Virus record (IMG/VR): IMGVR_UViG_3300003702_000681
Location: 1-27,235 of that record
Reading direction: 5' to 3' (one strand)
DNA length: 27,235 bases
Origin: a virus
Of the stretch, positions 7,500 through 15,866 are shown one piece after another (positions within the stretch are counted from its first letter, which is position 1; each line of letters begins with the position of its first letter). Position numbers and translations under genes: made by a program. The notes under the pieces were generated by a model. That model saw only the letters and a program-made list of their open reading frames with translations. It searched no databases and had not been told where the DNA came from.

Positions 7500-8292
7500 T
7501 TAAATAACTCTTATATTTTTTAATACCATCTTCCAAACTATATTTTGGCTTCCAACCTCTCATAAAATTTTTCTTATTAGCTTCTGTATAAAACTGGTAT
7601 CCTTTAGGGATATCAATCTTATCTCTATATTCATATTTTATATTCATTAGATTTAACATATCTTCAAATGAACGTTTCTTCGATGTTCCTACTTCATAAA
7701 CTCCTTTCTTAATATTATTAAACACAGCATAAAGTGTAGCATCTACAACATCATCGATATAAACAAAATCTCTTTTTGGGTTTTTTGGAAATAATTTAAA
7801 TTCACCTTTTTGATATGCTTGATAAGCAACTGAAGCCATTTTACCTTTATGTTCTTCTCCTGGCCCATAGACGTTAAAATATCTAAGAGCAACAAAATTA
7901 CTAACTTTCGCCATACCATAATTCTCTGTAATATATTTTGACCAACCATAAATGTTAGATGGCATTCCACTATCTCCTGTATTAGCAGCAGATGAAGAAT
8001 ATACAACTTTTTTATCAAAAGATTCTGCGTAATCAAATAACTCTCTACTAAATTCATAATTATATTTCAACATCTCATTACAATCTTTCAACATTGTATC
8101 TGAAATGGCACCTATATGAAGTATTACATCACAATCTATTACAGCCCTACCTAAACGAGTTGGCCAAAACTGATCCGTTATATAATCCTTTTCTATACAA
8201 CAAAGTGAAATTATATTATCATATTTTTCAAGCAAAGTTTTATGTACGTTTTTTCCAATAAATCCGTTAAAGCCTGTTAATAATATTCTCAT
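7486..8292 (-). CDS. NAD-dependent sugar-nucleotide epimerase, HldD-like (ADP-heptose 6-epimerase family)
   Basis: 268 residues, somewhat shorter than HldD (about 310). A short-chain dehydrogenase fold: GFNGFIG (7-13) binds NAD, SSSAAN near 99-104 supplies the catalytic Ser, and YGWSK (115-119) the Tyr-x3-Lys pair. RYFNVYGPGEEHKGKMASV (137-155) is very close to the segment typical of ADP-L-glycero-D-manno-heptose 6-epimerase, and RDFVYIDDVVD follows. Family knowledge makes ADP-heptose the most likely substrate, and a GT9 heptosyltransferase-like gene comes next. Other NDP-sugar epimerases share much of this motif set, and no other heptose genes (isomerase, kinase/adenylyltransferase) are in the window, so a host pool of ADP-heptose would be needed. 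Confidence 0.82.
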   Translation of the reverse strand: MRILLTGFNGFIGKNVHKTLLEKYDNIISLCCIEKDYITDQFWPTRLGRAVIDCDVILHIGAISDTMLKDCNEMLKYNYEFSRELFDYAESFDKKVVYSSSAANTGDSGMPSNIYGWSKYITENYGMAKVSNFVALRYFNVYGPGEEHKGKMASVAYQAYQKGEFKLFPKNPKRDFVYIDDVVDATLYAVFNNIKKGVYEVGTSKKRSFEDMLNLMNIKYEYRDKIDIPKGYQFYTEANKKNFMRGWKPKYSLEDGIKKYKSYLNENL

Positions 8293-9098
8293 TTTTCGTA
8301 TAGCTCCTCATAAATTCTTTTCATCCAATAAGCTCTGTCTCTTCCAAGTTCATTTTGTGGAATAGCATTAAACTGATACACCCATCCTGAATTATAGAGA
8401 TTTGTCAAATCATCCTTCCACCAACAATTTCTTGTCAAATAAAAAAGATTCTTTCTAGCCATATCCATTATACCGAATTCTTTTGGCAATAAATTTAATT
8501 CAACTCCAAATTCTTTTCGTAAACAATTCATTATAGATATATCACTGCCAGTAAGTAACACATCATAAGATCTAATAATCTCTTCCTTATTTTTGTCATA
8601 GAAATCAAAAACTTTATCAAAAAAATCTTTATGTTTTTTATTAATTATCACAAAACCTGTTTGGAAAAATTCAAAGGTTGGTATACAAAACTCCTTATCA
8701 AAAAATAATTTAGAATAACCATTTATAGCCCTATTTACCCATTCATAGTCTCCATCAGTAAGAACGCTACTAAATTTATAATCTGTCATTTCAAAAAAGT
8801 TAGGACAGTTGGGATGAACCATTGAATCAGCATCGACACATAAAACTTGATCGTATTCTACATTATTATACTCCAATATATCAAGAACCTTCCACCTTTG
8901 CCAAGTTATTAACATTTCTGATTCTGAACAAAGTAAATCAGACATAACATACAATTCACAACTATTCTTATCACACCAATATTTCCAAGATTTAACCCCA
9001 TACTCATACCCCTGATGTCTATTAGAGTGCCCAATACTAGATTTACCAGTTAAATCTTTTTCTCTCTTTATATAAGGTATAAAAACTATATTTTTCAT
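8289..9098 (-). CDS. GT-A-like glycosyltransferase
   Basis: 269 residues. NIVFIPYIKR starts a Rossmann-type strand; TWQRWKVLDIL (65-75) followed by YDQVLCVDADSMVHP (82-96) gives a helix-strand-DxD arrangement typical of GT-A enzymes such as GT8-like proteins (DAD at 89-91). FFQTGFVIINKKHKDFF in the middle corresponds to the acceptor-side strand often seen after DxD. Start ATG at 9098 overlaps the preceding gene's stop (ATGA). The donor sugar is not readable. The gene lies in a run of glycosyltransferases and has no transmembrane segment. Confidence 0.68.
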   Translation of the reverse strand: MKNIVFIPYIKREKDLTGKSSIGHSNRHQGYEYGVKSWKYWCDKNSCELYVMSDLLCSESEMLITWQRWKVLDILEYNNVEYDQVLCVDADSMVHPNCPNFFEMTDYKFSSVLTDGDYEWVNRAINGYSKLFFDKEFCIPTFEFFQTGFVIINKKHKDFFDKVFDFYDKNKEEIIRSYDVLLTGSDISIMNCLRKEFGVELNLLPKEFGIMDMARKNLFYLTRNCWWKDDLTNLYNSGWVYQFNAIPQNELGRDRAYWMKRIYEELYEK

Positions 9099-9784
9099 TT
9101 CTTGCCTATATGTGCATCGGTATTTCTGTAAAAATATTTATTATCTCTAGAATCACCATCCATATAATTAAATTTTAAATTGTTCTTCCATGCTATATAA
9201 TTAAAACTCAATTGGTCTCTCTTACTATTATATTTTATTTCTGTCCACCAATCTTCCATAGTTTCAATACAATCCTTTTCATTATGCCTTCTTAAAATTA
9301 CCATTCCCGTAATTAATCCATTATTTTGTGGAAATCCAACCATACTATATCTTTCCATTTGTTGTTTTATAGTATTAGGATTGTCTTTGTAATTCAAAAT
9401 ACCTCGTTCAGGTGTAATTTGCATATTTTTTTCTCCTAACTGAAATATAGTTTCTGCCTCTTTATATGCACAATCTCTTGAATCCAATAGATTATTTTTA
9501 TGACTAAAAAATACAACATTTGCATCACTCAAATACTTTTCAATCAATTCATTAACATCACCCCTTACAGACATATTACCATCTACAAAGATACTATATT
9601 CATAATTTTGAAAGTATCTATGTGGCAAAACTTTAAACTTTTTAGCATTTCTATTATTATCAGAATATAAAGGAATTGCATTTTTTTCCGTAAAACATTT
9701 CCAATCCCAACCATCAGACAGAATTTGATTTTTAACTTCGTCATATCCACCAAAAATTGATGTATAAACTACACCCTTTGGCAT
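9095..9784 (-). CDS. DUF616/TOD1-type glycosyltransferase-like protein
   Basis: 229 residues. VVYTSIFGGYDEV (5-17), KVLPHRYFQNYEYSIFVDGN (51-70) and a later FFSHKNN...RDCAYKEAE stretch match the DUF616 family, in which an opening 'YTxIFGGYD', a K-x-x-PH block and a DGN strand recur. Proteins of this family are thought to be GT-A-like glycosyltransferases (PF04765, the TOD1/MUCI70 group in plants); many bacterial and phage members are uncharacterised. The DGN in place of DxD is normal for the family. The start ATG at 9784 lies 16 bases inside the end of the upstream fusion gene. Family call is good; substrate unknown. Confidence 0.72.
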   Translation of the reverse strand: MPKGVVYTSIFGGYDEVKNQILSDGWDWKCFTEKNAIPLYSDNNRNAKKFKVLPHRYFQNYEYSIFVDGNMSVRGDVNELIEKYLSDANVVFFSHKNNLLDSRDCAYKEAETIFQLGEKNMQITPERGILNYKDNPNTIKQQMERYSMVGFPQNNGLITGMVILRRHNEKDCIETMEDWWTEIKYNSKRDQLSFNYIAWKNNLKFNYMDGDSRDNKYFYRNTDAHIGKK

Positions 9785-11202
9785 ATTATACCTTCATAAT
9801 CTTTTAATATTTTATTTTGTGTAGTTGGATAAAAAGTACCTTTTGGATGTCCTATTTTTATAAGAACTTTAAAAATTTTAGCTTCTATATATTCATCAAT
9901 TGCTTTTTTAACTTCAGGAAATAACCCATAATCATCAAAAATAAATATAGCCTCCTTATCAGAACATTCAAATGAATTTTCTATATCACTTTTAACATGA
10001 ATATAGTCATGTACGCAATCTATAAAAACCATATCAACCATTTCAAAATTCCATTGTTGTTGATAAACATCCATAACAACATATTCGACATTATCTCTAT
10101 TAACTAATTGTTTAGATTGTTCATGTCTTTCAGGCAAATTATCAATAGCAATAACCTTACCAAACAAATTACTTAAAACTTTAGTACTGTGGCCGAGAGA
10201 AGAACCAACTTCTAATACCTTCATATTTCTATAAGCCTCTGTATCAAAGAAGTCTATAAAATCAGCTTTAAACTTTAAACTTGTTGTAGTTTTAGATTCT
10301 GTTTTATCTGGCAAACCTTCTAACATTTTTCTCTTTATATCATCAGTAAAATAATTTTCTCCTCTAACAAAGTTATGAGCCATTGGAAATTGTCTTTGTG
10401 TTGTATAAACATCTGAATATCTCGTTATCATTTGAGTTGTTCCACATTGACTGCCAACATTATATTTCGCTTTCGACTTAATATACAATTGAATCCTAAT
10501 TGACATATGTCTCATATCTAAAGCTTTATCAATCCAATTAAATGAAGTTTGTTCTATAGGTTTTTCAATCCAATAAAAATGTTTTAATGTTGGATCAATA
10601 ATATCACATATTATCTTATCCATAGTATAATCATATCTATCTGAAATAAGTAGAGCACCATACTCACCGTCTGTATACCTATTTATAATTCTATCACCTA
10701 ACTCCTTTTCTTCATCACTGAAATATATTTCAGGAGTAGAATCTTTATACTCCCCTTCTTCAAATTGCCAAAACTTTAACATTTGTTCTAAAAGTGGAAC
10801 ATCAGGATTAGATTTATCATAGATTCTATAATGATCATGAAAAACTTCTCCATCAATCTCATCTACGAAATCATTTACATATGGATTATTATCAAAAACA
10901 TTATTTACATTTTGATACGGGTTAGACCAACTAGACCATTGATTAGTATTACCAAATAATTTATTTAACAACTTTGCTGATGGTACATAAACTTCACAGT
11001 TTGGATATTTCTGTTTTAAAAGTCTCGGCATAGCTGACATTATACCCCAATCGCCTATACCATGACAAGTTCTCATAACAGTAAAACCTTGATTATCAAG
11101 ATATTCATCTGGTATTCTAAGACCCTTAGATATATCGAATCCTAAATTTTCAACTTCGCCTGTATTGTAAAGATTATTATCTAAAACCCTTAAAAATAAC
11201 AT
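9769..11202 (-). CDS. Two-domain protein: GT9-like N-terminus fused to a class I methyltransferase
   Basis: About 477 residues from an ATG at 11202. An in-frame GTG sits one codon earlier, but GGAGG is only two bases from it and five from the ATG, so I prefer the ATG. TVMRTCHGIGDWGIMSAMPR, about 45-65 residues in, resembles the opening of GT9 glycosyltransferases, where a Gly-Asp loop precedes a helix; NVGSQCGTTQMITRYSDV near residue 250 would be the equivalent of their nucleotide motif. From about residue 325 a SAM methyltransferase follows: VLEVGSSLGHST, VIAIDNLPERH, VVMDVYQQ and MVFIDCVHDYIHV. The C-terminal domain resembles methyltransferases acting on sugars. I infer that it adds and methylates, or caps, a sugar. 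The first domain is the less certain of the two. Confidence 0.7.
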   Translation of the reverse strand: MLFLRVLDNNLYNTGEVENLGFDISKGLRIPDEYLDNQGFTVMRTCHGIGDWGIMSAMPRLLKQKYPNCEVYVPSAKLLNKLFGNTNQWSSWSNPYQNVNNVFDNNPYVNDFVDEIDGEVFHDHYRIYDKSNPDVPLLEQMLKFWQFEEGEYKDSTPEIYFSDEEKELGDRIINRYTDGEYGALLISDRYDYTMDKIICDIIDPTLKHFYWIEKPIEQTSFNWIDKALDMRHMSIRIQLYIKSKAKYNVGSQCGTTQMITRYSDVYTTQRQFPMAHNFVRGENYFTDDIKRKMLEGLPDKTESKTTTSLKFKADFIDFFDTEAYRNMKVLEVGSSLGHSTKVLSNLFGKVIAIDNLPERHEQSKQLVNRDNVEYVVMDVYQQQWNFEMVDMVFIDCVHDYIHVKSDIENSFECSDKEAIFIFDDYGLFPEVKKAIDEYIEAKIFKVLIKIGHPKGTFYPTTQNKILKDYEGIICQRV

Positions 11203-11867
11203 CACCCCCTCCGCAATAAATCTTTACTAAAGTTGTCCATATAAAATTTATTTTGCTGTTCTTGCTTTTCCTTTGTTTTAGGATGATAAAGACTCATCTC
11301 TTCATGAGGTGGCAAATGAGCATAAGTTTTACAACCATCTATAAACTCATGTAAGGGTCTTACCCACCTTATATTTTCATCATTACGAAATACACGTGCT
11401 TGATAATCTGGATAATTTACCCAACCTTTTTCATCAATTCTCCAACCCCATCTCTGTACGTCCTCGTCTGTAAATCCTTCAACTACATTTACTCTTGGTA
11501 TCCAAATTAAATCCACATCATTTACTTCCAAGATTGTCTTTAAATTGAGTAACAAATTTTCATGTGGATATTCATCTGCATCTATATGAAATATATAATC
11601 TCCAATAGAATTTTCTATAACCGAATTTTTTTGAGCCGCAAAATCTTTATTAAGTTTTCTTTGATATATTTTCATTGGTTTATAAGGACCTTCTGAATGT
11701 CCGTATTGAGCAAGCCAACTATCCAATACAAACCTTACACCATCATCTTCACCATCAACACAAATAACTATTTCATCTTCCTCATCTGTTTTGTGAATTA
11801 ACATATCTAATAACCTACTTAGTTCATCATCCTCATTGTGGACTGTGATACCATAACTAATTTTCAT
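11202..11867 (-). CDS. GT2-like glycosyltransferase (GT-A fold)
   Basis: 221 residues. ISYGITVHNEDDELSRLL (3-20) is the usual GT2 start, EIVICVDGEDDG (32-43) the first acidic strand, and DFAAQKNSVIENSIGDYIF then HIDADEYP (94-101) the second strand with DxD at 96-98. ARVFRNDENIRWVRPLHEF near residues 165-185 matches the 'R-x-F-R...W...HE' block seen in waaE/KdtX-like family 2 enzymes. It probably transfers one sugar from an NDP-sugar in the cytoplasm; no membrane segment. The start overlaps the preceding gene (ATGA) and the stop forms TGATG with the next. Confidence 0.85.
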   Translation of the reverse strand: MKISYGITVHNEDDELSRLLDMLIHKTDEEDEIVICVDGEDDGVRFVLDSWLAQYGHSEGPYKPMKIYQRKLNKDFAAQKNSVIENSIGDYIFHIDADEYPHENLLLNLKTILEVNDVDLIWIPRVNVVEGFTDEDVQRWGWRIDEKGWVNYPDYQARVFRNDENIRWVRPLHEFIDGCKTYAHLPPHEEMSLYHPKTKEKQEQQNKFYMDNFSKDLLRRG

Positions 11868-12310
11868 TTAGCAGCCTCTTTAAGTATTCTCCTCGGTATA
11901 CTTTTTAAATCATCTAACATAACAATTGGTGACTCTCTCCTCATTTTTTTATAGTCGTAAGTTCGATATAAATCGTTTTTGTCAGAAACTAATAACTTCA
12001 CAGTACTGGCTAATTTTCTTCTTTTTGGATCTAATTTTCTACCATCAAAACTAACTTTGTATATTTCATTGTCTTCATCTACTAACACTAATCTACCCAA
12101 CTGTTTCAAAACTGTAACCATATTTGGTAAAGCCCTTTTTTCTTGAGTTTCCAATTGTAACCCACTCATGAGTTCAACTTTAGAATTGTCTACCTTTGTA
12201 ATACTATATTTTGGACTTATAACTAAAACTGTTCTTTTCTTCTTATTATATTTAAACGATATAATATCCCCACTAGTAACTTCATTCCAACTATAACGTA
12301 ATTTAGCCAT
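11864..12310 (-). CDS. Conserved-looking phage protein of unknown function
   Basis: 148 residues, basic. The N-terminal part (WNEVTSGDIISFKYNKKKRT then VLVISPKY, about residues 8-35) looks like a small beta-barrel or SH3/KOW-like strand pattern with an invariant-looking Gly-Asp; the remainder is rich in Lys and Arg. I recall proteins starting with a similar 'GDIISFKY...VLVISP' segment in marine T4-like phages, but cannot confirm this without a search. It overlaps both neighbours by 4-8 bases and lies between a zinc-ribbon protein and glycosyltransferases. No function is proposed. Confidence 0.65.
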   Translation of the reverse strand: MAKLRYSWNEVTSGDIISFKYNKKKRTVLVISPKYSITKVDNSKVELMSGLQLETQEKRALPNMVTVLKQLGRLVLVDEDNEIYKVSFDGRKLDPKRRKLASTVKLLVSDKNDLYRTYDYKKMRRESPIVMLDDLKSIPRRILKEAAK

Positions 12311-12758
12311 TGTCTTTTATAATCCCCATAGCTATACAAGCATCAGTAAACTCAAACTGTCCAAACTTTTCAGCACTTTCTACTGCTAATCTTCTTTCAT
12401 GATCTTCATAATCACCTTGCTCATCTTTTGGAATATCCACAACTTTAGCATAATACCAATACCAATCAGTTAGCACACCATCGGGATATATAATTCCCTT
12501 TTCTCCCATGTTTACTACAGATGGAAACCAAACAAGACCTCTGTCATCATCTATAACTTTCAAATCATTCATAAGTTGAGTATTATTTTCAGTTGACTTT
12601 TCTAAATGTTCACTATCTAAAGCAAAATGAGAATTTGTTGTCATACCACATTGAAAACACATATATGATTCAAATGGGTTACCATCTACTTCCGTTTTTT
12701 CTACAAAACAGTTATCATGTAATCCCCGACAAAGTGGACACTGTGTTTTTTGTTCCAT
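12303..12758 (-). CDS. Zinc-ribbon phage protein of unknown function
   Basis: 151 residues. Cys7, Cys10 (CPLC) and Cys34, Cys37 (CFQC) form a zinc ribbon at the N-terminus. The middle, DDDRGLVWFPSVVNMGEKG (about 71-89) followed by IIYPDG and a Trp/Tyr-rich strand, is compact and probably globular; the C-terminus is an acidic helix. Similar small proteins with a 'CPxC...CFxCG' ribbon and a 'WFP...KG.I.PDG' segment occur, as far as I recall, in marine T4-like phages, frequently without assigned function. It starts one base from the stop of the upstream glycosyltransferase. Transcription factor or virion roles are both possible. Confidence 0.68.
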   Translation of the reverse strand: MEQKTQCPLCRGLHDNCFVEKTEVDGNPFESYMCFQCGMTTNSHFALDSEHLEKSTENNTQLMNDLKVIDDDRGLVWFPSVVNMGEKGIIYPDGVLTDWYWYYAKVVDIPKDEQGDYEDHERRLAVESAEKFGQFEFTDACIAMGIIKDNG

Positions 12759-12759
12759 A

Positions 12760-14094
12760 TTAAACCTTCTTTAACTTAGGTAAATTTATTTTTTTAGATT
12801 TATCACTGCCTACTTTTTTAAGTTTTGGTAATTTTAAATTTACTGCTTGTGGCTGCTCTTCAAATTTAGGTAAATAACTATCTAATATTTTTTCAAAAAT
12901 TTGTGTCATTTTATTCATAGAAAAATTTGCTCTGTTAAATATACCTAATTTCTTAGAACCCAAAGAATACTTTCTATATTTTTTATATATATCAACCATT
13001 ACTTGAGAAGCATATTGATAATTTATAGTAAACCAATGTGCTTCATCAACATACATTTCTTCAGGAAAAGATGATTTTGATACTTTTGTCATAGTGCCAG
13101 GCAAAAGAACTGCATTATTTTTATTTAAAAAATCTTTATGTCCACTCCAATCAGAAGCAATAATAGGTTTTTCAGATAAACTAGCCTCCAATAACGGTCT
13201 TCCAAACCCCTCTCCATGAGTAAAAGTAATATGTACTTTCACTTTAGGATGATTATATAACTCATTCATCTCTTCATCTGTCATATCACCATGTAAAAAA
13301 TAAATATTTGGAAGTTTGCCACTAACAGTCGTTTTTATATCTTCTATCTTCTCTTTTATCTCATTCCTATCAATAATAGAAAAAGTAGCACCGCTAGTTT
13401 TCATTAAAAGAGCTACTGAATTTGATTTATTTTTAAATGTTTCCAAAAAAGTTTTTACCAACATACCCGCATCTTTTCTATCATCCCCTAAACCACCTTG
13501 TAGCCAGTGACCAGAATAAAGAAATAAAAATTTTTCTGGTATTTTATCCATCTCATCAACAAATTCTTTAGAAAAGTTTTTTGTCTTCTTATAAATTTCT
13601 GTATCAGCACCTTCAAAAAGAACTTCCATTGGTTTTTGTAATTTTACCTCTCCAACTTTTTGTTCTGTATTTTCATCCATTTTTTCATATGTAACAGATT
13701 CAAATATCTGTTTTACAAATTTAGATGGAACTATATTCATATCCATTCTATTAAGACCTTCAATCCATTCAGGTTTTGGAGCAGTATTTTCAATACCAGC
13801 AGTAATTCCAATATTATACTTAGCCAAAGGAGAAAATTCATTTGGTACACTGATTTGTATATGTACATCGGGTTGTTTTGGAAGATTATTTTCTTTTAAA
13901 ATTCTATCCAAAATTATTTTATCTTTTGGATTTTTTTCATTCAAAGCATTCATTGGAGTATTACCCCATCTTAAAGAATTTATATGAATATCAAATTTAT
14001 CCATATTAACAAGTGCTCTAACTAAATCTCTACTATGAGAACCATATCCACTTCGTGTAGCAACTGGTCCTGTAATTAACATTAACGGTCTCAT
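12760..14094 (-). CDS. GT-B glycosyltransferase, GT4-like, with lysine-rich repeat tail
   Basis: 444 residues. The N-terminus has TGPVATRSGYGSHSRDL (8-24), a GT4-like glycine-rich acceptor loop. FLFLYSGHWLQGG about halfway opens the second Rossmann domain, and HGEGFGRPLLEASLSEKPI in the last third carries the E-x7-E motif that binds the nucleotide-sugar. The last 25 or so residues hold two copies of LPKLKKV, separated by a short Gly/Ser/Lys linker. This basic tail is outside the catalytic fold and could bind membrane, nucleic acid or a partner. The stop is separated by one base from the following zinc-ribbon gene. Sugar and acceptor unknown. Confidence 0.85.
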   Translation of the reverse strand: MRPLMLITGPVATRSGYGSHSRDLVRALVNMDKFDIHINSLRWGNTPMNALNEKNPKDKIILDRILKENNLPKQPDVHIQISVPNEFSPLAKYNIGITAGIENTAPKPEWIEGLNRMDMNIVPSKFVKQIFESVTYEKMDENTEQKVGEVKLQKPMEVLFEGADTEIYKKTKNFSKEFVDEMDKIPEKFLFLYSGHWLQGGLGDDRKDAGMLVKTFLETFKNKSNSVALLMKTSGATFSIIDRNEIKEKIEDIKTTVSGKLPNIYFLHGDMTDEEMNELYNHPKVKVHITFTHGEGFGRPLLEASLSEKPIIASDWSGHKDFLNKNNAVLLPGTMTKVSKSSFPEEMYVDEAHWFTINYQYASQVMVDIYKKYRKYSLGSKKLGIFNRANFSMNKMTQIFEKILDSYLPKFEEQPQAVNLKLPKLKKVGSDKSKKINLPKLKKV

Positions 14095-14102
14095 TCTATC
14101 CT

Positions 14103-15500
14103 CTATGCTTTAAATATTGTATAACGTTTTCGTGGCATCCACTTTTCAAAAGCAGTATCCATATGATCTATAAAGTTTTGACACATAGCTTTAGCAGACA
14201 TCATAGCTTCATCTCCCATTACAAATTCATGACCTTTCATACCACATTCCTTACGTTTCTCTGATCCCATATCATACCACTCTTTAAGAGCATCAGCAAA
14301 ATCTTCAAATTTAGGTCTGTCATCAAAAATATATGGAGTTGGTATTGAACCTTGTAAACTTCTATTAGAAGGCCAAACTGGTTTTACCCATTCACCCCAA
14401 GTTAAATCTTCATTATCTTTCCACTTCTTTGCTTCGTGTAATGAATGTATCCAACTATAATCATCAACAGTAAGAAATTTACCTTTATATTCAAATCCAC
14501 ATTGATCTTGCATACCACCGGTAACATTTACTGATATCGGTGTCGCACACATTAATGATTCACAAGTGCCAAGACCAAACCCCTCATTAGATGCCATATT
14601 AATTGTTACATCAGCTATATTGTAAAAAAAACACAATTCTCTATCTTCTAATTTTTTGTGTGAAAATATAACATCATAATCTGGACAACAATTTCTTACA
14701 ACCTCTGGCAAATCTGTACCGTTTTCATCACGCGGTTGAGTGTGCATTATAAGAGCACACTTATCGGCCTTCTCTTTAGGTAACATATCACAAAATGTTT
14801 TATATGCCATTATAACATCCCCAGGTAACTTACGGCGAATATTTCTGTTATTCCAAAATACTATAAAATCATAATTCTTACCTTCAGTCATATTTCTTTT
14901 AAAATTTAATAAATCTCCCCATTCTTTAACATCAAGTTCATTAATGGGATAATAGTTTTCTTCATTAATACCGTGTGGAATATAAGTATTATCCCAATCA
15001 TTAGTTGGTCTAATCCTGCGAACATTATTAACAATATTAACAGTTTGTTTAGATATATTCATAATCAAATCACAAGACTCATAAAATGGTTCATTCCACA
15101 TTGGATAAGGTAAATCATCCCATATATTATAATAAAATATAGGTATGTTTTGTCTAAGCTCATGTTCCATCTGATATAAAAATCCCCAAAATCGAGGATC
15201 TGTATAATGAAGAATTGCATCCACTCCCATTTCCATATTAATTACAGCTCTTAATAAATCAGTATTACCATAACCACTTATAGGATAAATTTTAAGATAA
15301 GCATCTTTAACTCCAGTTTGCTTCCTCATTGCTTCATTCATATCTACAATTTTACCATCATCAGGATGTCTAATAGCACCACCAATTTGTACCCAATCGT
15401 AATGTTGTAACGTACCCAATACAAATTCACGAGACATAGTTCCTACTCCAGATGACATTCTTAGATCATCCGACATTAATAAAATTTTCTTTTTATTCAT
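14103..15500 (-). CDS. GT-B glycosyltransferase, GT4-like
   Basis: 465 residues. ILLMSDDLRMSSGVGTMSRE (6-25) matches the GT4 N-terminal loop. FIVFWNNRNIRRKLPGDVI near residues 215-235 marks the start of the second domain with its conserved basic residues, and NEGFGLGTCESLMCATPISV near 305-325 contains the E-x7-E nucleotide-sugar motif. Trp-rich stretches (WDDLPYPMWNEPFY) are unusual and probably shape the acceptor pocket. It is the first gene of the glycan block in the direction of transcription and its start lies inside the end of a 48-residue reading frame. The next gene is a second GT4-like enzyme, eight bases away, so the two probably add successive sugars. Confidence 0.85.
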   Translation of the reverse strand: MNKKKILLMSDDLRMSSGVGTMSREFVLGTLQHYDWVQIGGAIRHPDDGKIVDMNEAMRKQTGVKDAYLKIYPISGYGNTDLLRAVINMEMGVDAILHYTDPRFWGFLYQMEHELRQNIPIFYYNIWDDLPYPMWNEPFYESCDLIMNISKQTVNIVNNVRRIRPTNDWDNTYIPHGINEENYYPINELDVKEWGDLLNFKRNMTEGKNYDFIVFWNNRNIRRKLPGDVIMAYKTFCDMLPKEKADKCALIMHTQPRDENGTDLPEVVRNCCPDYDVIFSHKKLEDRELCFFYNIADVTINMASNEGFGLGTCESLMCATPISVNVTGGMQDQCGFEYKGKFLTVDDYSWIHSLHEAKKWKDNEDLTWGEWVKPVWPSNRSLQGSIPTPYIFDDRPKFEDFADALKEWYDMGSEKRKECGMKGHEFVMGDEAMMSAKAMCQNFIDHMDTAFEKWMPRKRYTIFKA

Positions 15501-15639
15501 TTAACAATTTCTTTGACCCTTCTTCTTTTGGTTCATACTTTTTTAGATGTACTTCTATATTTTCTAAACGTTCTTCCATCTTAACTAAAGTATTATGAAT
15601 TGCATCAAGTATTTTCAAAACTGCAACACTATTTGTCAT
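15493..15639 (-). CDS. Small coiled-coil protein, 48 residues
   Basis: A short frame that begins MTNSVAVLKILDAIHNTLVK and ends KKLLNE. The ATG at 15639 overlaps the stop of the preceding small gene (TAATG), and the frame ends eight bases inside the next glycosyltransferase gene, the same junction style as its neighbours. Without it there would be a 138-base gap in an otherwise gapless array. Heptad spacing of Leu/Ile/Val through the middle (EERLENIEVHL) predicts one amphipathic helix or coiled coil. The charged C-terminus is Lys/Glu-rich. Function unknown; a small subunit or a regulator of its neighbours is possible. Confidence 0.6.
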   Translation of the reverse strand: MTNSVAVLKILDAIHNTLVKMEERLENIEVHLKKYEPKEEGSKKLLNE

Positions 15640-15827
15640 TATAATCTACTCCCACTTGGTTTTAAATTTTTCCATTCATGAATTTGTGTTTTAAATTTAT
15701 TATCTAATAAATATAAATCCATTGAACGATTTACCAATTTTTGTAATGTAAAGTTATCATCTAAATTAGATACTTTGAATTTTTTATATAAATTATCCAA
15801 TAACTTTACAGATGTCAATTTTAACAT
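15639..15827 (-). CDS. Small conserved-looking phage protein, 62 residues
   Basis: Begins MLKLTSVKLLDNLYKKFK and continues through FTLQKLVNRSMDLYLLD to KPSGSRL. It resembles a family of 60-80 residue proteins that I recall from marine T4-like phages, with a 'KLTSVKxLDxLYKxFK' start, a 'TLQKLVNR' helix and an 'SGS' end; this memory needs a search to confirm. The two-helix layout is compatible with a ribbon-helix-helix-like DNA-binding fold, but there is no direct proof. GGAG lies about 12 bases before the ATG; an earlier ATG is closed by a stop after three codons and was rejected. The 39-base AT-rich gap upstream separates it from the SLOG gene. Confidence 0.68.
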   Translation of the reverse strand: MLKLTSVKLLDNLYKKFKVSNLDDNFTLQKLVNRSMDLYLLDNKFKTQIHEWKNLKPSGSRL

Positions 15828-15866
15828 AACATTTTATCTCCAATATATATGTATATAAATATAAAA

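Noticed and set aside
7743-8057. Minus-strand frame of 104 codons inside the epimerase gene
   Set aside because: It is a different frame of a gene with strong HldD motifs and its translation has the Leu/Ile-rich look of a shadow frame.
15828-15866. Promoter in the AT-rich gap before the 62-residue protein gene
   Set aside because: TATA-like words are present on both strands, but no -35-like partner or phage motif can be told apart from the background composition.
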